From Muribaculaceae bacterium (GTDB lineage: Bacteria > Bacteroidota > Bacteroidia > Bacteroidales > Muribaculaceae): a DNA stretch of 33,670 nucleotides. Below are positions 7,186 to 12,868 of the stretch, one piece after another. The notes under the pieces were generated by a model, which did no database searches, had not been told where the DNA came from, and worked only from the letters and a program-made list of their open reading frames with translations. The stretch covers positions 1-33,670 of the forward strand of contig VSPD01000032.1 in NCBI GenBank assembly GCA_009775125.1, read 5' to 3'. A program made the position numbers and the translations under genes. Every line of letters begins with the position of its first letter. Position 1 is the first letter of the stretch.

Positions 7186-8181
7186 ATGTTTAAGAGAATA
7201 TTTTCGTATATGGCGATTTTGTCGGCTTTCGCGCTTGTGGCCTGCGGGTCGCGTAGCGGCGAGGCGAAGACAGCCGTGGCGGAGGCTCCGGCGGCAGAGG
7301 TTCCGGCAGTGGCGTTTAATGCCGATTCGGCTTATGCTTATGTTGCGCGGCAGACGGAGTTCGGGCCGCGAGTGCCGGGCACTGATGCGTGGCGCGAGTG
7401 CGGCGCGTGGCTTGCCGGGAAGCTGAAAGAGGCGGGCGTGGAGAATGTGACTGTGCAGCGCGGCGAGGCATCGACGTGTGACGGAACGAGCATCCCGCTT
7501 ATGAATATCTCGGGGCAGATACGGCCCGACGCCGCACGGCGCGTGCTCTTGCTGGCGCATTGGGATTCGCGGCCGTGGGCCGACCACGACGGCGACAGCG
7601 CAAATCGCCGCAAGGCCATCGACGGCGCCAACGACGGGGCTTCGGGCGTGGGAGTGATTCTGGAAATAGCGCGAGCGTTGAAAGGGCAGGTCGGCAACCT
7701 CGGTGTGGACATACTGTTTGTCGACGGCGAGGATTACGGACCTCATGCCGACAGCGGCGAGGACGGCGATGATTGCTGGGCGCTGGGCACGCAGTACTGG
7801 CTTGCCGAGCCTACTCTCGACCTCGGAGCGGTGCGCGCTGCCATCCTTTTAGATATGGTGGGCGGACGCGACGCGCGGTTTCACAAGGAATATTTTTCAA
7901 ACCTTTATGCCCGTGAGGTTGTTGACAAGGTATGGAAGGCTGCAAAGGCGGCCGGCCACGGCGACCGTTTCGACGCGGCTGTCGGCGGCGCGATAACCGA
8001 CGATCATGTGTATTTCCTGCGCGAGGGTGTCGCGGCGATTGACATAATAGAATCGGCGAATCCGGCCACGGGAAGTTTCAACCCTACGTGGCACACGCTC
8101 GACGACAATATCTCGAATATCGACCGGGCCACGCTCGGCGCTGTTGGAGAGACGGTGATGCGGGCTTTGAGAGATTTCTGA
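7186..8181 (+). CDS. Glutaminyl-peptide cyclotransferase-like M28 family zinc lipoprotein
   Basis: Likely converts N-terminal Gln of exported proteins to pyroglutamate. The 331-residue protein has a lipobox (LVAC, Cys20), so it is probably anchored at the periplasmic side of a membrane. The order of motifs matches the type II bacterial cyclases known from Porphyromonas: AHWDSRPWADHD (residues 124-135), GANDGASGVG with zinc ligand Asp150, FVDGEDYG with catalytic Glu182 and zinc ligand Asp183, LLDMVGG with Asp223, GGAITDDHVYF with Asp272/273, and TWHTLDDN with Trp302 and zinc ligand His303. All expected metal and catalytic residues appear present. No separate promoter is visible between it and the SRP RNA terminator 20 nt upstream, so expression may depend on read-through. 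An aminopeptidase activity is a less likely alternative. Confidence 0.88.
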   Translation: MFKRIFSYMAILSAFALVACGSRSGEAKTAVAEAPAAEVPAVAFNADSAYAYVARQTEFGPRVPGTDAWRECGAWLAGKLKEAGVENVTVQRGEASTCDGTSIPLMNISGQIRPDAARRVLLLAHWDSRPWADHDGDSANRRKAIDGANDGASGVGVILEIARALKGQVGNLGVDILFVDGEDYGPHADSGEDGDDCWALGTQYWLAEPTLDLGAVRAAILLDMVGGRDARFHKEYFSNLYAREVVDKVWKAAKAAGHGDRFDAAVGGAITDDHVYFLREGVAAIDIIESANPATGSFNPTWHTLDDNISNIDRATLGAVGETVMRALRDF

Positions 8182-8195
8182 TTTAATTTTTTCAG

Positions 8196-8230
8196 GTTAT
8201 TAAGGACTTTAAGGTCGTTAAGGTCTTTAA
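8196..8230. repeat. Dispersed intergenic repeat, copy 2 (9-nt period)
   Basis: TTAAGGACT, TTAAGGTCG, TTAAGGTCT, TTAA in tandem; 29 of 31 positions match the copy at 4409. It lies in the 73-nt gap between the M28 lipoprotein gene and sufE. Confidence 0.7.
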
Positions 8231-8254
8231 AATAAAAGTTTTAACTGTTTATAT

Positions 8255-8692
8255 ATGACAATTGAAGAGAGACAACAGGAGATTGTGGACGAGTTCTCGG
8301 AAATTGAGGACTGGTTCGACCGCTATGCAGCCATAATCGACGAGGGACAGAATATTGTGCTCATCGATGAAAAAAAGAAAACCCCCGAGCATCTTATCGA
8401 GGGTTGCCAGAGCTCGGTGTGGCTCGACGCGGAGCTGAAAGACGGCAAAGTGTATTACAGCGCGGATGTAAACACCGAGATAATCAAGGGCATTGTGTCG
8501 ATGCTTATCGGCGTGCTCAACGGACACACCCCCGACGAGATTTTGGCGGCAGACCTGCATTTTATCGACGATATAGGCCTGCGCGAGAATCTGTCGTCGA
8601 CGCGCTCCAACGGCCTTGTGGCCGTGATGAAGCAGATGCGCATGTATGCGCTGGCGCTGAAAGCCGTCGGGGCAGGTGAAAACCCCGCGTAA
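8255..8692 (+). CDS. sufE: SufE-family cysteine desulfurase-activating protein
   Basis: Accepts persulfide sulfur from the SufS cysteine desulfurase and passes it on for Fe-S cluster assembly in the cytosol. The 145-residue length fits the family. The family motif EHLIEGCQSSVWLDAEL (residues 45-61) contains the sulfur-accepting Cys51, the same position as in E. coli SufE. Further conserved features are FSEIEDWFDRYAAIID near the N-terminus and the C-terminal LSSTRSNGLVAVMKQM. No suf operon partner is in the window, so sufS must lie elsewhere. Oddly, the last residues (NPA) and the stop codon lie within a CCCCGCG palindromic repeat, so the C-terminus may have been altered by repeat insertion. 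Confidence 0.92.
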   Translation: MTIEERQQEIVDEFSEIEDWFDRYAAIIDEGQNIVLIDEKKKTPEHLIEGCQSSVWLDAELKDGKVYYSADVNTEIIKGIVSMLIGVLNGHTPDEILAADLHFIDDIGLRENLSSTRSNGLVAVMKQMRMYALALKAVGAGENPA

Positions 8693-8705
8693 AAACGCGG
8701 GGCAC
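8683..8705. repeat. CCCCGCG REP-like palindrome, copy 2, overlapping the end of sufE
   Basis: CCCCGCG (8683-8689), loop TAAAAA (8690-8695), CGCGGGG (8696-8702), then CAC. The sufE stop codon TAA is the first three bases of the loop. Immediately after, the 12-mer CACAAGGGCCGG is tandemly duplicated (8703-8714 and 8715-8726). Confidence 0.7.
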
Positions 8706-8786
8706 AAGGGCCGGCACAAGGGCCGGGAAATATCACGAGGGCCGAGGGATATATCGATATTAAATAATAATAAAATATAAAACACT

Positions 8787-10112
8787 ATGTCAGGAAAAAT
8801 TGCGGCATCGCATATGGTGGCCGACTGGCTGCTTGGAACAATCGACGATTTACTCAACAGTGTGGGGCTTGGCGGCCACGCGCGCGTGGAGCAAATGATT
8901 TATGTGTGTGTGATTGTGGCGATAGCCGCAGGTCTTGGCTGGGTGATGAAAAGGATAATCCTGGCGGCCACGCAGAAGGTGGTGAAACTGCGCCACACGC
9001 AGTTTGGCTTCGAGCTTCTTCGCCAGAAGACGCTTACCAAATGCGCCCATGTGATAACGCCGCTGGTGTTTCTGGCACTCGTTCCCTTCGGCTTTGACCG
9101 CGACTCGGACTTGCTTGATTTGATAGAGCGTGTAACCTGCGTCTATCTCGCATTTGCCGTGGGCTACGGCTTGAATGCGGTGCTGTCGTTTGTGTTCACG
9201 CGCTATAACGACAAGGAGAACACCCGCAACCTGCCTTTGAAGGGCGTGCTCAATATCGGGCGCGGCATAGTGTGGGGCGTGGTGACGATTGTGGCCGTGG
9301 CCGTGCTGTTTGACAAGAGCCCGACGGTGCTTCTTACCGGTCTCGGCGCTTTCGCGGCGGCCTTGATGCTTGTGTTCAAGGACAGCATCCTTGGTTTTGT
9401 GGCCGGCATCCAGATGAGCCAGAACGATATGCTGCATGTCGGCGACTGGATTGTGGTGGAAGGCACGGAGGCCAACGGCGTGGTGGAAGATGTGTCGCTC
9501 ACAACGGTGAAGATACGCAATTTCGACATGACGCTTGTGATGGTGCCTCCTTACCGTCTTGTATCCACGTCGTTTCGCAACTGGCGCGGCATGCAGGAAA
9601 AGGGCGCCCGCCGCATCATGCTCGCGCTTATTGTGAATCCCGCCACAATACGGCGCATAGGGAGCGATACGGTAGACGCCCTCGGAGGAAAGTATCCGGA
9701 GGTGAAAGATTTTGCCGGCAAACTGTCGAAAGCCGGGGTGACGATGCTGGCGCAAGGCGGCACAGCTCCGGTAAACGGCACCGTCGACACCAATCTCGGC
9801 CTTTTCCGCGGCTATTTAGGCTCGTGGCTGTCGGGCCGCGAATATATAACCAAAGACCAGTATCTTATGGTGAGGGTGATGGCGCCGACCCCCGAAGGCG
9901 TGCCCTTGCAGATTTATTGCTTTGCCAACACTACGGTGTGGACGGCTTATGAGGCTATCCTCTCGGCTGTGATGGAACATGCCATGGCGTCGGCCTCTGA
10001 TTTCGGCCTCGAAGTTTACTCCGGCGTGGATTTGAGCGTGCGGTCAGAAAATATGGGGACGAATCCTAAGAGCGCGGGGGTTGCCGCAGCCCCCGCCGGC
10101 GGTGATAAATGA
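8787..10112 (+). CDS. MscS-family mechanosensitive channel, YbdG-like
   Basis: Inner-membrane tension-gated channel for osmotic protection. The 441-residue protein has hydrophobic segments at about residues 36-55, 87-103, 115-137, 157-175 and the pore-lining helix at about 180-207 (VLLTGLGAFAAALMLVFKDS). The MscS beta domain begins ILGFVAGIQMSQNDMLHVGDWIVV, then VVEDVSLTTVKIRNFDMTLV and VPPYRLVSTSFRNW. The SQND and the insertion-rich C-terminal domain are more like E. coli YbdG than MscS. The C-terminus ends in a Gly/Ala-rich tail. The last 69 nt overlap the convergently transcribed small gene of the portal cassette, an unusual arrangement that makes the two transcripts antisense to one another. 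Confidence 0.9.
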   Translation: MSGKIAASHMVADWLLGTIDDLLNSVGLGGHARVEQMIYVCVIVAIAAGLGWVMKRIILAATQKVVKLRHTQFGFELLRQKTLTKCAHVITPLVFLALVPFGFDRDSDLLDLIERVTCVYLAFAVGYGLNAVLSFVFTRYNDKENTRNLPLKGVLNIGRGIVWGVVTIVAVAVLFDKSPTVLLTGLGAFAAALMLVFKDSILGFVAGIQMSQNDMLHVGDWIVVEGTEANGVVEDVSLTTVKIRNFDMTLVMVPPYRLVSTSFRNWRGMQEKGARRIMLALIVNPATIRRIGSDTVDALGGKYPEVKDFAGKLSKAGVTMLAQGGTAPVNGTVDTNLGLFRGYLGSWLSGREYITKDQYLMVRVMAPTPEGVPLQIYCFANTTVWTAYEAILSAVMEHAMASASDFGLEVYSGVDLSVRSENMGTNPKSAGVAAAPAGGDK

Positions 10113-10484
10113 TGTGATTTCGAGCGCCATATCCACGGATGCCTCGGCCACGGTGCGGAAATGCGCGGCGTGGCCGGGCGATGCTTCGTCGAAAGCTATG
10201 GCGAGCACATGGTAGGCGCACGCCTGCTCCACCAGGGCGTCGATGCGAGAGGAGAGCCCTGCTTTTGCGATGGCCGGATTGAAGGTGATGGCCACGTCGG
10301 TGTCGGAGATGTCGATGTCGTCGATTACGGGCAGCATCTTTGTGGCAATGTTGAGCATCGTGTTGCGAATCAGCGGAATGAGCATTGCGCGGTGGTCGTC
10401 GTGAAGCACCGCGGGGAGCCGGTCTTCCGACAGGGTTGAGATGAGCGCCGTGGCGGCGAAAATCTGAGAGATGATTTTTTCCAT
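10044..10484 (-). CDS. Hypothetical protein, third gene of portal cassette
   Basis: I do not recognise this 146-residue protein. It begins MEKIISQIFAATALISTLSE and looks mostly helical, with a central DDIDISDTDVAITFNPAIAK segment and a helix VEQACAYHVLAIAFDEA. No signal peptide or catalytic motif is visible. The overall look (small, helical with one beta-rich segment, placed next to a portal homologue) resembles phage head-completion or neck proteins, but this is only a contextual guess. The ATG at 10484 is 11 nt after the portal stop, so it is part of the same transcript. Its 3' end overlaps the convergent channel gene by 69 nt; a real gene is favoured by the close spacing and clean start. 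Confidence 0.6.
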   Translation of the reverse strand: MEKIISQIFAATALISTLSEDRLPAVLHDDHRAMLIPLIRNTMLNIATKMLPVIDDIDISDTDVAITFNPAIAKAGLSSRIDALVEQACAYHVLAIAFDEASPGHAAHFRTVAEASVDMALEITSFITAGGGCGNPRALRIRPHIF

Positions 10485-10495
10485 AGGTGTGTTTT

Positions 10496-11767
10496 TCAGT
10501 GTGATTTTAGCAAACGGTCGCGTTGAGCGATGAAAGAAGAAAAAGAGTGAAGGATGTCGGCCAGGGCAATCACGGCGTTTTCGGTCTGAGCGTGATAGAG
10601 CGAAGAGCCGGCGTTGCCGGGGTCGCGTGCCATCAGGGCTGTCGATACGCCGGATATGTCTTGAAAGAGCTGCATCTGTATGTTGAGGATGTTGGCCACG
10701 CCTTGCCCCACATTATTGTCGATAAGCTGCTGCGGCTGAGTGCCGCCGCTGTGCTTTATGGGTATGATTCCGTCGAACGAGGCCCAGAGTTCGGATATGT
10801 CGGCAAGCGAGTATTTCGAAGGCAGCTGGTCGAGCGGGAAGGTTAGCACGCCTTTTGCCGAATGCGCCACCATGCGGTTGATCATTGATACAAGGCGGTT
10901 AACAGACTTTTGCTGGTCGATAAGGTCCTCGACAAAGGGGTGGACGGCTCCGTCGGTGAGAGGATAGAGTTTCACGGCGAAGGGGTGCGAGCCCGATTGA
11001 GATACAAGCCTGTCGAGGACGTGGCCGTCGGGAGTGAGCCATCGGCAAGTCCAGCGGGTGGCTATGTCGGCGGAGGACTTTGGATTGGGCACTACGTCGA
11101 GCGTCCACAGCTCGATTACGCGATGCCGCCCGGGAGCCGGGATGAAGAAGTCGCCGGCCGATTCGGAAATGCCGTTGCCGAGATGCCGCATCGGCGACGC
11201 TCCGGCACAGGAAAGGTCCTTGAAGCATTTACCGATACGGGCGATGCGCCGGGAGTCGCGGCGACCGAAGCGCGATATTATTTCCGCGATAGACATGTCG
11301 TGGAGCACTCCGATGAGCGTAATGTCGGAGCCTCGCGGGTCGGAATAAGAGTTGATGAAGAAATGCGACGGATTTATATTGTCGACATACACGGCCTTTA
11401 CGCCCGAGCGCGTGTCGGGCGCGACACGCTGTATGGCACAGCCCGATATGAGATATTCCTCGAGGGCGCGGGCGTCGAGTTCGGAGAGGAGGTTGATGTC
11501 GTCGGGGTATTTTTTCCGGTAAGATTCGGCATTGTCGGCCCGGAAGCGGCCCACGATAGTTTTGAGCAGGGGGCGGATGAGATTGTTTGTTACTGGTTCG
11601 GTGCCGCTCTCGATGGCCGCGCGGGCCTCGGAAAGGCGCGGGTCGCGCTCGGAAGGGTCGAGCCATTGGTTTCCGTAGGCGAAACGGAGATAGCGCAGGC
11701 GGCGGGTCCGGAAATCGGCGGCATTGTTCCACGCGTTATGCGCCAGAGATATTAAGGTATTTGACAT
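10496..11767 (-). CDS. Phage portal protein homologue (short, isolated)
   Basis: A 423-residue protein resembling the portal of tailed phages, the dodecameric ring through which DNA enters the capsid. Supporting segments: WNNAADFRTRRLRYLRFAYGNQW at the N-terminus, TNNLIRPLLKTIVGRF, EEYLISGCAIQRV, and especially FVEDLIDQQKSVNRLVSMIN followed by a hydrophobic stretch and LFQDISGVSTALMARDPGNA, a pattern typical of portal core helices. It ends soon after FIAQRDRLLKSH, where many portals continue through a further helical barrel, so the C-terminus may be short. The ATG at 11767 was chosen because it overlaps the upstream gene by 32 nt; the upstream in-frame extension is low-complexity and antisense-like. 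No terminase, capsid, protease or integrase is visible around it. Confidence 0.72.
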   Translation of the reverse strand: MSNTLISLAHNAWNNAADFRTRRLRYLRFAYGNQWLDPSERDPRLSEARAAIESGTEPVTNNLIRPLLKTIVGRFRADNAESYRKKYPDDINLLSELDARALEEYLISGCAIQRVAPDTRSGVKAVYVDNINPSHFFINSYSDPRGSDITLIGVLHDMSIAEIISRFGRRDSRRIARIGKCFKDLSCAGASPMRHLGNGISESAGDFFIPAPGRHRVIELWTLDVVPNPKSSADIATRWTCRWLTPDGHVLDRLVSQSGSHPFAVKLYPLTDGAVHPFVEDLIDQQKSVNRLVSMINRMVAHSAKGVLTFPLDQLPSKYSLADISELWASFDGIIPIKHSGGTQPQQLIDNNVGQGVANILNIQMQLFQDISGVSTALMARDPGNAGSSLYHAQTENAVIALADILHSFSSFIAQRDRLLKSH

Positions 11768-12311
11768 AGGAAGATAAGGAATTAAGGAGTGAATGGCTGA
11801 AAGAGAAAGGGCCGTCGGGGCCGGGGGAGAGCACGGCAGAGCAAAGGGCCACCTTGTCGGACGCGCCCACGGGCACGGCGTAGAGAGTGCGGTCGCGTGG
11901 GCTGACGAGCACCACGGGCGATGAGGCGCCGGCACGGGCGTAGGGCGAAGCCTGGCGTTGCCAGCGGCGCAGGTGGGCGGGATTGTCGGCGGAGAGAATC
12001 ACGGGAGGCATACGCCACGAAGCCATGCGGAAAGCGACGAGGCGACGGAAATTGTCGGGCAGCTTGATTTTAGCCATCCACGGCGTTTTCATGTCGATGG
12101 AGGCCTGCGCGTCGATTTCTGATGCCGGGAACAATTCCACGGGCGCATTTTCGAGAGCGTCGGCATACCATTGGCGAATCCACATCTTGATGAGATTGTC
12201 GATGTCGAAACCGTCGCTTCGGCCGAACTCCGCGTCGTAGCGGTCGCCATCGATCAGCGCCCACTGCCGCACCATCTTCACAAGAGAGTCCAGGGAAAAA
12301 GTGTCGATCAT
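11736..12311 (-). CDS. Hypothetical protein, first gene of portal cassette
   Basis: A 191-residue protein without a family I can name. It starts MIDTFSLDSLVKMVRQWALI. The N-terminal half is helical, with DNLIKMWIRQWYADALENAP. The second half has FRRLVAFRMASWRMPPVIL and then alternating beta-like segments PVVLVSPRDRTLYAVPVG. A helical-then-beta layout next to a portal is reminiscent of phage ring or connector proteins, which is inference only. The ATG at 12311 is 38 nt downstream of the expected transcription start of a good promoter (12355-12386), and an in-frame TTG at 12365 lies in that promoter, so it was rejected. The end overlaps the portal start by 32 nt, which implies translational coupling. 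Confidence 0.68.
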   Translation of the reverse strand: MIDTFSLDSLVKMVRQWALIDGDRYDAEFGRSDGFDIDNLIKMWIRQWYADALENAPVELFPASEIDAQASIDMKTPWMAKIKLPDNFRRLVAFRMASWRMPPVILSADNPAHLRRWQRQASPYARAGASSPVVLVSPRDRTLYAVPVGASDKVALCSAVLSPGPDGPFSFSHSLLNSLSSYVKYLNISGA

Positions 12312-12354
12312 AGCGATTAATTGCAGATAAAGATTAAGAGTATTAATATCACTG

Positions 12355-12386
12355 CAAAAATACAACTAAAATTTGCAAAATCCAAA
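12355..12386 (-). promoter_or_regulatory. Promoter of the portal cassette
   Basis: On the minus strand: TTTG (12386-12383), 20-nt spacer, TATTTTTG (12362-12355), matching the housekeeping consensus exactly. The cassette therefore seems set up for host-type transcription and not only as prophage debris. Confidence 0.7.
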
Positions 12387-12500
12387 TTAATCGAGAAAAA
12401 AAGAACGAAACAAAAAAACGGCGATAAAAGGCATAGAAAAGACAAAATGATAAAAAAATTTCGAAAATGATATAAAAAAAGAAAAAAAATGTATAAAAAT
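12387..12500. other. AT-rich gap between divergent promoters
   Basis: A stretch rich in poly-A runs lying between the portal cassette promoter (minus) and the non-coding RNA promoter (plus). No open reading frame, tRNA or clear palindrome is visible. In this whole 12312-12868 gene-free region the only other content is the two promoters, the non-coding RNA and the polA terminator. Confidence 0.5.
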
Positions 12501-12531
12501 TTTGAGATGGCAAAAAAAGGTTGTAACTTTG
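12501..12531 (+). promoter_or_regulatory. Promoter of the structured non-coding RNA
   Basis: TTTG (12501-12504), 19-nt spacer, TAACTTTG (12524-12531), a perfect match to the Bacteroidetes consensus. The predicted start is near 12537. Confidence 0.8.
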
Positions 12532-12536
12532 CATTG

Positions 12537-12781
12537 AAAATGTCTCTGACGCCTGACCTTAGACTAAAAATTATTTACTTTTTTATTAAAATCGGACTAA
12601 GTCAAGGCAACTCTCAAGCATCCATCCGTGAGGACCCCGTGCCAAAGGAGTAGAGATATTTACAAGTAAGTATGATATAATCTCTACACTTTAGTGAAAG
12701 TTCTATAAGGCAGAATGCTATTAAGAAATGCCTTAGTCTTTTAGTCCTCTGAGCGCTGTGGAAGCGGGCAGAGGTTTTTTT
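12537..12781 (+). ncRNA. Structured non-coding RNA, possibly 6S / Bacteroidales-1 type
   Basis: About 245 nt with a perfect promoter, no reasonable open reading frame and a strong intrinsic terminator. A long-range closing helix is visible: GGACTAA (12594-12600) with TTAGTCC (12741-12747), then after an internal loop AAGGCA (12604-12609) with TGCCTT (12729-12734). Inside is a stable hairpin GTAGAGAT...ATCTCTAC (about 12650-12687), flanked by an AAAG/CTTT pair. An alternative hairpin TAAGGCA (12706-12712) / TGCCTTA (12729-12735) competes with the closing helix. A long helix with internal bubbles and a stand-alone transcript fit a 6S-type RNA, and the Bacteroidales-1 RNA is the obvious comparison, but I cannot verify this. 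It does not fit tmRNA, RNase P or SRP signatures. Confidence 0.65.
12746..12781 (+). terminator. Intrinsic terminator of the non-coding RNA
   Basis: Outer stem CCTCTG (12746-12751) / CAGAGG (12769-12774), inner stem CGCT / AGCG, then seven T residues (12775-12781). Confidence 0.85.
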
Positions 12782-12796
12782 GTGTATATATGCAAG

Positions 12797-12821
12797 AAAA
12801 ACCCCGCGATGAATCGCGGGG
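12797..12821 (-). terminator. Terminator of polA; CCCCGCG palindrome copy 3
   Basis: On the minus strand CCCCGCGA, loop TTCA, TCGCGGGG (12821-12802), followed by TTTTT (12801-12797). It lies 47 nt downstream of the polA stop. The arms and adjacent CAC match the palindromes at 6915 and 8683, so a dispersed element is here serving as a terminator. Confidence 0.75.
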
Positions 12822-12868
12822 CACAGGGGCAGGGTGGGTATTTCGTTTTTTTTTAGTGGGCTTCTTTT

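Noticed and set aside
11767..11935. N-terminal extension of the portal homologue
   Set aside because: The extra 56 residues are Pro/Ala/Ser-rich, overlap the upstream gene and lack similarity to portals; the ATG at 11767 is preferred.
12537..12781. tmRNA or RNase P RNA as the identity of the non-coding RNA
   Set aside because: No T-loop/CCA end or tag-peptide frame for tmRNA, no GAGGAAAGTCC-type core for RNase P, and the length is too short for both.
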